The notes beneath the pieces were generated by a model. The model ran no database searches, had not been told where the DNA came from, and was given only the letters and a program-made list of their open reading frames with translations. Positions 57,434-64,000 of a DNA stretch of 64,000 bases are shown here, piece after piece. Source of the DNA: Trebonia sp036501515 (GTDB taxonomy: Bacteria > Actinomycetota > Actinomycetes > Streptosporangiales > Streptosporangiaceae); contig DASYAD010000389.1 in NCBI GenBank assembly GCA_036501515.1, forward strand, positions 62,001-126,000, written 5' to 3'. Made by a program: the position numbers and the translations under genes. The first letter of the stretch is position 1. Each line of letters starts with the position of its first letter.

Positions 57434-58408
57434 CTAACCGTTGTCGATGATTGAGCTGATCTTGAACGTCGAGTACTGCTTGCTGAGCAGCCCGAATCGG
57501 ACCATAGCGTCGACCAGGCGCTGCAGCCGGACCGAGTCGACCCCGGTCGGGAAGCCGGGCAGCGAGACCAGCGAGGCCGCCAGCGCCGGCAGGCCGAGGA
57601 ACTTCTCAAGCGCGGCCTCGACCGCGGCCCGGTCGGTGTCGGCCAGTTCCTGCCCCTGCGCGTACGCGCGCTCGAACGCGGCCAGCGTGTTGGGGTTGTC
57701 GCGCGCCCAGGACTGGGTGACGGCGATGCCCTGGATCGGGAAGCCGGAGCTGCCGCCCTGGTCCAGGTCGGCGAGTACCTCGGTGCCCGCCTGCATGCCG
57801 TCGAGGCTGACGAACGGCTCGGGCGAGAAGGCGGCGTCGACCTTGCCGTCCGACAGGTTCTTCACCACATCAGGGAAGCCGACATTGTTGTTGAACTTCA
57901 CCGAGCTCAGCGAGACGCCGTCGTCGCTCAGCAGCGAGTCGACTAGCAGCGTGCCGATGTCGTCAGGCGCGTTGACCGAGACGGTCTTGTCTTTGAGCTG
58001 GGATACCCGCTGGACACTAGACCCGCCCTTGACCAGCAGCGTCAGGACGTTGGGCTGCAGGAATGACGATTCGTCGATAATGCGCAGCGGCGCCTTTTTG
58101 AGCAGCGCGTTGTCCACGTAGGTCACGTAGTCGGCTGAGGTGATGTCGTACTTGCCCGCCAGCTGCCCGTCGACCGCCGTTTGACTGGTGCTGGCCAGGT
58201 CGATCGTCACGTTGAGGCCCTGCTGCTTGAACAGCCCCCGCTGCTCGGCGATGAACAGGCCCGCGGAGTCGATCGCGGGAAACGCGTCGACCACGATGCT
58301 CGTCTTCTCCAGGTGACCGCCGCCCGATCCCGCGGTCCCGGCCGAGCACCCTGCCAGGACCGCGATGGCCGCGGTGGCGGCGATCGGCATCCTGCCTGCC
58401 TTGTACAA
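57434..58408 (-). CDS. ABC transporter substrate-binding lipoprotein (NMT1/SsuA-like), orphan
   Basis: 324-residue secreted lipoprotein. The signal 'YKAGRMPIAATAAIAVLAGC' has lipobox LAGC. The mature part is NMT1/THI5-like: 'IVVDAFPAIDSAGLFIAEQRGLFKQQGLNVTIDLAS', 'DITSADYVTYVDNALL', 'LKDKTVSVNAPDDIGTLL'. Such proteins bind sulfonates, pyrimidines or similar small anions. TTG 58408 keeps the positive n-region; ATG 58390 would lose it. No permease or ATPase gene is adjacent, so its transporter must be elsewhere. Confidence 0.82.
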   Translation of the reverse strand: MYKAGRMPIAATAAIAVLAGCSAGTAGSGGGHLEKTSIVVDAFPAIDSAGLFIAEQRGLFKQQGLNVTIDLASTSQTAVDGQLAGKYDITSADYVTYVDNALLKKAPLRIIDESSFLQPNVLTLLVKGGSSVQRVSQLKDKTVSVNAPDDIGTLLVDSLLSDDGVSLSSVKFNNNVGFPDVVKNLSDGKVDAAFSPEPFVSLDGMQAGTEVLADLDQGGSSGFPIQGIAVTQSWARDNPNTLAAFERAYAQGQELADTDRAAVEAALEKFLGLPALAASLVSLPGFPTGVDSVRLQRLVDAMVRFGLLSKQYSTFKISSIIDNG

Positions 58409-58584
58409 CTTGAGTCCCCACTCCGGCTACATCTACGCCATTGATATAGAAATACTTCTAATAACTGCCCTACTGGGCAAGAATCGATCATATTGAGCCG
58501 CCTCTGCGGCCACCGGAGAATTCGGGTGCAATGTAATAGAGGCCACAATTGCAAGCGCTTACATCGGGATCGGCCGAGATCCGG

Positions 58585-59181
58585 CTAACCGGAAACGCGT
58601 TCCCTGATGCCGTCAAGCAGCAGCGCGGCGAGTTCGTCGTAGGCGTCCGCGTCACCAAGTCCGGTCGCGGCGAGCACCGCGCCGCCCTGGATACGCTCCA
58701 TCGCGGCGGCGGCCGTGTCGGCGACGAACGAGGCGTGCACCGGCCGGAACTCGCCGGTGCTGACCCCCTCGGCGATCAGCTCCCTGACCCGGCGCGCCGC
58801 GATCGCGGTGTTCTGCTGGTAAACCTCGCGCGCGAACACATGGCCTGCCAGGTCGGTCATGAAGGCCGCCGACGCGGGACGCAGGGCGTCGCCGATCGCG
58901 TGCAGGTAACAGGCGATCCGCTGGCCGGCGGCCGGCGGCGTGGCGAAAGGGAGCGCCGCTACGGCCGACTCCACCTGTCCGGTCGCCGTACGGAAGAAGC
59001 GCCGCACGACGTTGACCGTCACCTCGTCCTTGGTCTGCCCGAGCGCGTAGAGCGTCGACTTCGAGCAGTGCAGCCGGGCACAGAGGCCGGCCAGGGTGAA
59101 GTGGCGGAAGCCTTCGGCCAGGAACAGCGCGACGAGCTGATCAAGCAGCTCTTCGCGGCGCTGGGTGGCGGAGGGCGGCAT
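58585..59181 (-). CDS. TetR-family transcriptional regulator
   Basis: 198-residue repressor. Helix-turn-helix 'LVALFLAEGFRHFTLAGLCARLHCSKSTLYALGQTKDEVTVNVVRRFF' is followed by a helical effector domain ('DLAGHVFAREVYQQNTAIAARRVRELIAEGVSTGEFRPVHASFVADTAAAAM'). It is divergent from an acyl-CoA dehydrogenase gene with GTAC-type repeats in the 80-base gap, so it probably senses an acyl-CoA or fatty acid and controls that gene. Confidence 0.85.
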   Translation of the reverse strand: MPPSATQRREELLDQLVALFLAEGFRHFTLAGLCARLHCSKSTLYALGQTKDEVTVNVVRRFFRTATGQVESAVAALPFATPPAAGQRIACYLHAIGDALRPASAAFMTDLAGHVFAREVYQQNTAIAARRVRELIAEGVSTGEFRPVHASFVADTAAAAMERIQGGAVLAATGLGDADAYDELAALLLDGIRERVSG

Positions 59182-59202
59182 CTGTTCAGCTTAACCCGGA
59201 AC

Positions 59203-59228
59203 CAGTACCGTGGGAGGTACCGCAGTAC
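59203..59228. promoter_or_regulatory. CAGTAC/GTACTG inverted repeat between tetR and the acyl-CoA dehydrogenase gene
   Basis: CAGTAC and GTACTG arms are separated by about 16 bases that also hold two copies of TACCG. It is located in the short divergent intergenic region and is a plausible TetR operator. Confidence 0.45.
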
Positions 59229-59261
59229 TGCAAGAGGTATCCAACAGAGGTAGGAGCAGCC

Positions 59262-60407
59262 GTGCCAGCCGAGCGACTGATGCCGACGCAGGAGTCGGCC
59301 GACCTGATCGAGTTGACCCGCGGCATCGTCGACAAGGAACTACGCCCTCGGGTAGACGAGGCCGAGCGGACGCACACGTTCCCGCGCGCCGTGTTCACCA
59401 CCCTCGGCCGGGCCGGCCTGCTCGGTCTGCCCTACCCGGAGGAGTACGGCGGCGGAGGCCAGCCATACGAGGTCTACCTGCAGGTGCTCGAGGAGATCGC
59501 CAGCGCCTGGGCCGCGGTGGGGGTCGGCGTGAGCGTGCACGCGCTGAGCGGCTTCGGGCTGTTCCACGCGGGCACCGCCGAGCAGAAGGAGCGGTGGCTG
59601 CCCGAGATGCTCGGCGGCGAACTGCTCGGCGCCTACTGCCTGTCCGAAGCGCACGCCGGCTCCGACCCCGCCGCGATGCGCACCAGGGCGGTGCGCGAGG
59701 GCGACGACTACGTCATCAGCGGGGCGAAGGCCTGGACGACCCACGGCGGCGAAGCGGACTTCTACAAGGTGATGGCCCGCACCAGTGACGACGGCGGACG
59801 CGGCATCTCCTGCTTCCTGGTGCCCGCGGGCACCGTCGGCCTGTCCGCCGATGTGCCAGAGGACAAGATGGGCCTGATGAGCTCGACCACCGCGACGATG
59901 CTGTTCGACCAGGTCCGGATCCCGGCCGAGCGTCGTCTCGGCGCCGAGGGGCAGGGCCTGCCGATCGCGCTGGCCGGGCTTGACTCCGGCCGTCTCGGCA
60001 TCGCCGCGGTTGCGACCGGCGTCGCCCAGGGTGCGCTTGACGTGGCGGTCGCCTACGCCAAGGAGCGCGAGTCCTTCGGCAAGCCGGTCATCGACCACCA
60101 GGGCCTGGCGTTCCTGCTGGCCGACATGGCCGCCGCGGTGGAGTCCGCGCGGGCGACCTACTTGTACGCCGCGCGGCTGCGGGACGCCGGGCGGCGGTTC
60201 TCCCGTCAGGCATCGGTCGCGAAGATGGTCGCCACCGACAACGCGATGAAGGTGACCACCGACGCCGTCCAGGTGCTCGGGGGCGCCGGGTACACCAAGG
60301 ACTTCCCGGTGGAGCGGTACATGCGCGAGACCAAGGTCATGCAGATCTTCGAGGGCACCAACCAGATTCAGCGGATGGTGATCAGCCGCGACCTGGCCCG
60401 CTCCTGA
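59262..60407 (+). CDS. Acyl-CoA dehydrogenase
   Basis: 381-residue FAD-dependent dehydrogenase introducing a 2,3 double bond into acyl-CoA. 'GLPYPEEYGGGGQPYEVYLQVLEEIA', 'AYCLSEAHAGSDPAAMRTRAV' (FAD/substrate block), 'VQVLGGAGYTKDFPVERYMRETKVMQIFEGTNQIQRMVI'. The Glu in 'QIFEGTNQ' is the catalytic base of short/medium-chain enzymes. GTG 59262 has GGTAGGAG upstream. Likely repressed by the divergent TetR. Confidence 0.92.
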   Translation: MPAERLMPTQESADLIELTRGIVDKELRPRVDEAERTHTFPRAVFTTLGRAGLLGLPYPEEYGGGGQPYEVYLQVLEEIASAWAAVGVGVSVHALSGFGLFHAGTAEQKERWLPEMLGGELLGAYCLSEAHAGSDPAAMRTRAVREGDDYVISGAKAWTTHGGEADFYKVMARTSDDGGRGISCFLVPAGTVGLSADVPEDKMGLMSSTTATMLFDQVRIPAERRLGAEGQGLPIALAGLDSGRLGIAAVATGVAQGALDVAVAYAKERESFGKPVIDHQGLAFLLADMAAAVESARATYLYAARLRDAGRRFSRQASVAKMVATDNAMKVTTDAVQVLGGAGYTKDFPVERYMRETKVMQIFEGTNQIQRMVISRDLARS

Positions 60408-60428
60408 CCACGGCCGCGGCGAGCACCG

Positions 60429-62456
60429 TCAGCTCAGCGCGCGCAGGCTGACGTCGGTGCAGAAGCCGTTCCCCGCGGCCGACTGCCAGCAGAACACCTG
60501 GGTCGACGTCGCCGCCGCAGTGAACGTCATCGACAGCTCGGACCAGGTCGTGGAGCCGGTGGCGCGGGAGACGCCGCCGCTGCTGTCGTAGCCCTTCGCG
60601 CCGATGTAGGTGCCGCCGCCGGAGTCCGACAGGGCCCACCCGGTCAGCTCGTAGGAAGTGCCAGGCGTGAGCCCGGTGACCTCCTCGTTGATCCCGGACG
60701 ACGCGCCGGTCATCTGGGCCGCGTTCCCGCCGTCAGGTCCCGAGCTGACCAGGACCGTGTTCGTGACGAAGTTGTTCCACGCGCTGAGGTCGGATCCGGT
60801 GAAGTCCCCGTCGTTGACCAAGTTGGGCCCGGTTGGTTCCGGGTTCCCGGCAGGCGCCGCCGGGGTGCTCGCCGCGCTCGTCTTCTGAGCGGCGCCGGAG
60901 GTGGCGGTCACCGGCGCCGCGGCCGAGGCGTCGGTCAGCGGTGAGGCGGCGGCATCCGGGGTGGCGGTGCCCGCGGTAGCGCTACCAGACGCCTTCGGCG
61001 ACGACGCGCTGCCCGCGGTCTTGGAAAGCGCGGCGGCGCCCGACCGCACGGCCGCGCCGAGCAGCGGCGATGACTCGGGGCCGGCCGACCCGCTGTCCGG
61101 CGAGCCTGACACGACCAGGTACGTCGCCGTCACCCCGGTGACCACGAGCACGACCGCCGCCGCGGTGGCCAGCACCGCCCGCGGCACGCCGCGCCGCTTG
61201 CCGCGGTGGCCCCCTCGCCGGGAACCGCCCCGCGGGGTGCCCGCGCCGTCGCCGCCCGGGTCCGCCGCCGGCCCGAGGAAGGCCTCGGGCACCGCTCCCG
61301 GGGAAGGAGAGCCAGACGAGGGAGAGCCAGACGACGGCGAGCCAGATGAAGGCGAGCCCGCGAAATCGAACTCCGCCGCCAGCGCTCCGGGGAACATCCC
61401 GCCGCCGGCCGACGTGACCCCGGGAGCGAAGTCCCCGGGCAGGATCGTGTCCGCCAGCGCCGCGGACGCCGTCCCCGGGACGGAACGCGGCGCGTAAGCG
61501 ACGCCCGACCTGGCGCTCCCGGAAAGTCCCGCCATGCCGGCCGCGTACCGCGGGCTCGTCAGGCCGGATACCGCGGCGTCCGCCGTCAGCGGCCGCGCGC
61601 CGTACGGCGCCCCAGTCGCCCCCGGGTGCACCGTCGGCTCGCGCAGCACCGCGGGGTCGCTCAGCACCGACGGGTCGCGCAGCGCGCGGGCCACCAGCGC
61701 GGCGGGCGGCCGGGCGGCCGGGTCCTTGCTCAGGCACGCGCTCATCAGCAACCACAGCCGGTCAGGCACCCCCGGCGGCTGAACCGGCGCGACCGACAGG
61801 TGCGCGTGCATCACCGCGGCGGGCTGGCCGCTGAACGGCGCCGCCCCGGTCAGCAGCACGTACAGCGTGATGCCGGCCGCGTAAACGTCGCACGCCGCCG
61901 TGGGTTCCTCGCCCCTGATCACCTCGGGCGCCATGAAGCTGATCGTGCCGACCACCGCGGTGCTGGTGTTCGAGGCCTCGCCGGCGATCCGGGCGATGCC
62001 GAAGTCCGCCAGCCGGACCTGCCCGCCGTCAAGCAGCACGTTCGCCGGCTTGAGGTCGCGGTGCACGATCCCGGCCGCGTGCGCGGCCGCCAGCGCGTCG
62101 CAGATCTGCGCGGTCACCTCGAGCGCCTGGCCGCCGGGCAGGGTGCCGCCGCGCTGCCGCCGGTAGCCGTCCAGGTCGCCGTCCTGGATCAGGTCCATAA
62201 CGAGGGCCAGGATGTCGCCCTCGACGATCATCTCCCGCAGCGTGACCACGTTCGGGTGGCGGAACCTGATCAGGGCCGTGCGCTCGCGCACGAACCGCGC
62301 GACGGCCGCGGAGTCGGCGGCGAGCTCGGGCCGGAGCACCTTGATCGCGCACGATTCACCGGTCTCCCGGTCGCGGCCGCGCCACACCACCCCCATCCCG
62401 CCCTGACCGAGCGGTTCCTCAAGCAGATACCGGCTGCCGAGAGGCTGAGGCGTCAT
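60429..62456 (-). CDS. Membrane Ser/Thr protein kinase with extracellular carbohydrate-binding-like domain
   Basis: 675-residue receptor-type kinase. The cytoplasmic kinase domain (about residues 8-275) has 'LGQGGMGVVW', Lys in 'CAIKVL', 'IVHRDLKPANVLL', 'LADFGIARI' and 'FMAPEVI'. A Pro/Ser/Gly-rich juxtamembrane region includes four GSPSS units (15-bp repeat 61306-61355). A single membrane helix is near residues 423-448 ('AVLATAAAVVLVVTGVTATYLVV'). An extracellular Ala/Ser/Thr linker leads to a C-terminal beta-sandwich of the CBM_4_9 (CenC) type: 'NLVNDGDFTGSDLSAWNN', 'SYELTGWALSDSG', 'WSELSMTFTAAA'. It probably senses a cell-wall or external glycan. ATG 62456 starts the kinase domain. Confidence 0.9.
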   Translation of the reverse strand: MTPQPLGSRYLLEEPLGQGGMGVVWRGRDRETGESCAIKVLRPELAADSAAVARFVRERTALIRFRHPNVVTLREMIVEGDILALVMDLIQDGDLDGYRRQRGGTLPGGQALEVTAQICDALAAAHAAGIVHRDLKPANVLLDGGQVRLADFGIARIAGEASNTSTAVVGTISFMAPEVIRGEEPTAACDVYAAGITLYVLLTGAAPFSGQPAAVMHAHLSVAPVQPPGVPDRLWLLMSACLSKDPAARPPAALVARALRDPSVLSDPAVLREPTVHPGATGAPYGARPLTADAAVSGLTSPRYAAGMAGLSGSARSGVAYAPRSVPGTASAALADTILPGDFAPGVTSAGGGMFPGALAAEFDFAGSPSSGSPSSGSPSSGSPSPGAVPEAFLGPAADPGGDGAGTPRGGSRRGGHRGKRRGVPRAVLATAAAVVLVVTGVTATYLVVSGSPDSGSAGPESSPLLGAAVRSGAAALSKTAGSASSPKASGSATAGTATPDAAASPLTDASAAAPVTATSGAAQKTSAASTPAAPAGNPEPTGPNLVNDGDFTGSDLSAWNNFVTNTVLVSSGPDGGNAAQMTGASSGINEEVTGLTPGTSYELTGWALSDSGGGTYIGAKGYDSSGGVSRATGSTTWSELSMTFTAAATSTQVFCWQSAAGNGFCTDVSLRALS
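61306..61355 (-). repeat. 15-bp tandem repeat in the kinase gene
   Basis: Units of ggagagccagacgag type at 61306, 61321, 61336 and 61351 encode the pentapeptide GSPSS on the minus strand, in the cytoplasmic juxtamembrane linker. Confidence 0.85.
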
Positions 62457-62588
62457 GAGGCGGGAGCTTAGCAACCGAAAGCCGTGTACCGCCGGCATTA
62501 CCGGTGCCTCAACCAGACCGTGATCGTCCGGATTCAAACGTTCGCAGTTGGGTGCACATGTGACCTGAACCACGTCTGGTGATGAAAG

Positions 62589-62643
62589 AAACGAAGGGGG
62601 GTACTGCGTTTATACGGGGTAAGCGCAGTAGCTTCCTTCGTTT
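62589..62643 (+). promoter_or_regulatory. Two-tier hairpin with T-run in the MFS transporter leader (candidate attenuator)
   Basis: Outer stem AAACGAAGG / CCTTCGTTT and inner stem TACTGCG / CGCAGTA enclose a loop. The right arm runs into TTTT, giving a terminator-like structure 42 bases upstream of the MFS start. This is the layout of transcription attenuators; as a DNA palindrome it could also bind a repressor. Confidence 0.55.
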
Positions 62644-62684
62644 TGCCTCAAGCACGCTGCAACCACGCCGTTACGGGGACTTTC

Positions 62685-64000
62685 ATGACAAATCCTGTCA
62701 ACTCGACCGAGGCGATCCAGAGCGGGCCCACAGGCGGCCTCGCCGAGGACCCGCAGTACGCCAGGCGCTGGTGGATCCTGGCCCTGCTCGGCACCGCCCA
62801 GCTCATGGTGGTGCTCGACGCCACGATCGTGAACATCGCGCTGCCGCATGCCCAGGCCGCGCTCGGCTTCTCCAACAGCGACCGGCAGTGGATCGTCACC
62901 GGGTACTCGCTCGCGTTCGGCAGCCTGCTGCTGCTCGGCGGGCGCATCGCCGACCTGTTCGGGCGCAAGCGGATCTTCATCATCGGGGTGATCGGCTTCG
63001 CCGCCGCCTCGGCCTTCGGCGGCGCCGCGCAGAACTTCGACATGCTGCTGGCGGCGCGCATCATCCAGGGCGCGTTTGGCGCGCTGCTCGCGCCGGCCAC
63101 CTTGTCGCTGCTCACCACCACCTTCCGCAACCCGGGCGAGCGGACCAAGGCGATGGGCATCTACGGCGGTATCGCCGGGGCCGGCGCCTCGGTCGGGCTG
63201 CTGCTGGGCGGGGTGCTGACCGAGTACCTCGACTGGCGCTGGGTCATGTACGTGAACGTGCTGATCGCCGCCATCGCGCTGGCCGGCGCCGTGACCCTGC
63301 TCAAGCAGATCAACGTGGCCAACCGGCCCAAGCTCGACCTGGTCGGCACCGTGCTCGCCGCGGTCGGCCTGTTCGCCATCGTCTACGGCTTCTCCAACGC
63401 GTCGATGTCGCCCGGAAGCACCGGCTGGACCAAGCCCGCGACGCTGATCACGCTGATCGGCGGGGCCGTCCTGCTCGTCGTCTTCGTGCTGGTGGAGCAG
63501 CGGATCGCGCACCCGCTGCTGCCGCTGCGGGTAGTCACCGACCGCAACCGGGCAGGCGCCTACCTGGCGATGTTCTTCGCCGCGATCGGCATGTTCGGCG
63601 TGTTCCTGTTCCTGACCTACTACCTGGAGGAGAACCTCCAGTGGAGCGCGGTCAAAACCGGCCTCGCCTTCCTGCCGCTGACGCTGGTGCTGGTGGTCGT
63701 GGCGGCCGTCGGCAACACGGTCCTGCTGACCCGGGTCAGCCCGCGCCTGCTGGTCCCGTTCGGGCTGCTGATCGCGGGCGTCGGGATGGGCCTGCTCACC
63801 CGCATCGGCGTCACCTCCAACTACGCCGCCGACGTCCTGCCGACCCTGCTGCTGGTCGGCGCGGGCCTGGGCCTGGTGTTCGCCCCGGCGTTCACCCTCG
63901 GCACCCTCGGCGTCGATCCGGGGGACCAGGGCGTGGCGTCGGCCATGGTCAACGTCGCCCAGCAGATCGGCGGCTCGATCGGCACCTCGCTGCTGAACAC
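62685..64000 (+). CDS. MFS transporter, DHA2 (EmrB/QacA) drug-efflux family, 3' end outside the window
   Basis: Proton-driven multidrug exporter; 438 residues are visible and the frame is still open at the window edge. The family's motif A is 'GRIADLFGRKRIF', with 'LMVVLDATIVNIALPHAQAALGFS' in helix 1 and 'GFAAASAFGGAAQNFDMLLAARIIQGAFGALLAPATLSLL'. Motif C is 'GIYGGIAGAGASVGLLLGGVLT', marking an antiporter. Full length would be about 480-550 residues (14 helices). ATG 62685 begins 'MTNPVNSTEA'. It is divergent from the kinase gene, with a structured leader. Confidence 0.93.
   Translation, partial: MTNPVNSTEAIQSGPTGGLAEDPQYARRWWILALLGTAQLMVVLDATIVNIALPHAQAALGFSNSDRQWIVTGYSLAFGSLLLLGGRIADLFGRKRIFIIGVIGFAAASAFGGAAQNFDMLLAARIIQGAFGALLAPATLSLLTTTFRNPGERTKAMGIYGGIAGAGASVGLLLGGVLTEYLDWRWVMYVNVLIAAIALAGAVTLLKQINVANRPKLDLVGTVLAAVGLFAIVYGFSNASMSPGSTGWTKPATLITLIGGAVLLVVFVLVEQRIAHPLLPLRVVTDRNRAGAYLAMFFAAIGMFGVFLFLTYYLEENLQWSAVKTGLAFLPLTLVLVVVAAVGNTVLLTRVSPRLLVPFGLLIAGVGMGLLTRIGVTSNYAADVLPTLLLVGAGLGLVFAPAFTLGTLGVDPGDQGVASAMVNVAQQIGGSIGTSLLN

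Noticed and set aside
1..64000. tRNA, rRNA or intact insertion sequence
   Set aside because: No cloverleaf with a T-loop signature, no rRNA-like conserved stretch and no complete transposase with terminal inverted repeats was seen on either strand.

Overview
The window is a chromosomal segment of a high-GC actinobacterium (Actinomycetota). The reasons are GC-rich third codon positions, frequent GTG/TTG starts, SAV2177/DUF574-type methyltransferase remnants, an F420-type luciferase-like oxidoreductase, flavin-dependent thymidylate synthase, a perfect-palindrome DtxR/IdeR-type iron box and many TetR/MarR/LacI regulators. Genus and species cannot be fixed from the sequence alone. I saw no rRNA, tRNA, CRISPR array or intact insertion sequence.

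Layout. (1) 1-11.5 kb: an L-rhamnose utilisation locus on the plus strand: sugar ABC ATPase, two permeases, rhamnose-binding lipoprotein, mutarotase (rhaM), isomerase (rhaI), a fused rhamnulose-phosphate aldolase/lactaldehyde dehydrogenase, rhamnulokinase (rhaB) and a LacI repressor. Together they take rhamnose in, isomerise, phosphorylate and cleave it to DHAP and lactaldehyde, and oxidise the lactaldehyde. (2) 11.5-20.5 kb: small regulator/enzyme units (TetR with tautomerase, a GcvT-like O-demethylase, an iron-box DUF2470 protein, TfoX-like protein, quinone oxidoreductase, alditol oxidase, NUDIX, thyX), with a gluconolactonase remnant and a core-deleted Rpn/PD-(D/E)XK relative. (3) 20.5-28.7 kb: two MetE-like zinc methyltransferase paralogues flank a DUF574 methyltransferase gene split by about 3.9 kb of foreign, decayed mobile-type DNA (dioxygenase, NUDIX, regulator fragment, GNAT, broken probable serine recombinase). 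(4) 28.7-37.5 kb: an ABC exporter with divergent MarR, an HdeD-like protein, SDR with divergent TetR and two 16-bp palindromes 33 bp apart, DUF2236 oxygenase, methyltransferase, and a 2OG-oxygenase-like protein.

(5) 37.7-45.4 kb: the most striking block, a four-gene plus-strand operon HerA-like ATPase - SbcD/Mre11 nuclease - SbcC/Rad50 ATPase - NurA-like nuclease. This reproduces the archaeal HerA-Mre11-Rad50-NurA end-resection gene set in an actinobacterium. It is followed by three adjacent short tandem-repeat arrays. (6) 45.5-64 kb: His-rich methyltransferase, metallo-beta-lactamase-fold protein, F420-type oxidoreductase, pentapeptide-repeat protein, gamma carbonic anhydrase, a full-length Rpn-like protein, an SDR lacking its catalytic Tyr, DapA-like aldolase, Dps, GH76, LspA, an orphan solute-binding lipoprotein, TetR with acyl-CoA dehydrogenase, a Ser/Thr kinase with an extracellular carbohydrate-binding-like domain, and the 5' part of an MFS drug transporter with a hairpin leader.

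A recurring theme is short tandem repeats, both intergenic and in frame inside genes, plus small dispersed repeats that have entered the rhamnose locus. Function calls rest on motif and family recognition by eye; no database search was possible.
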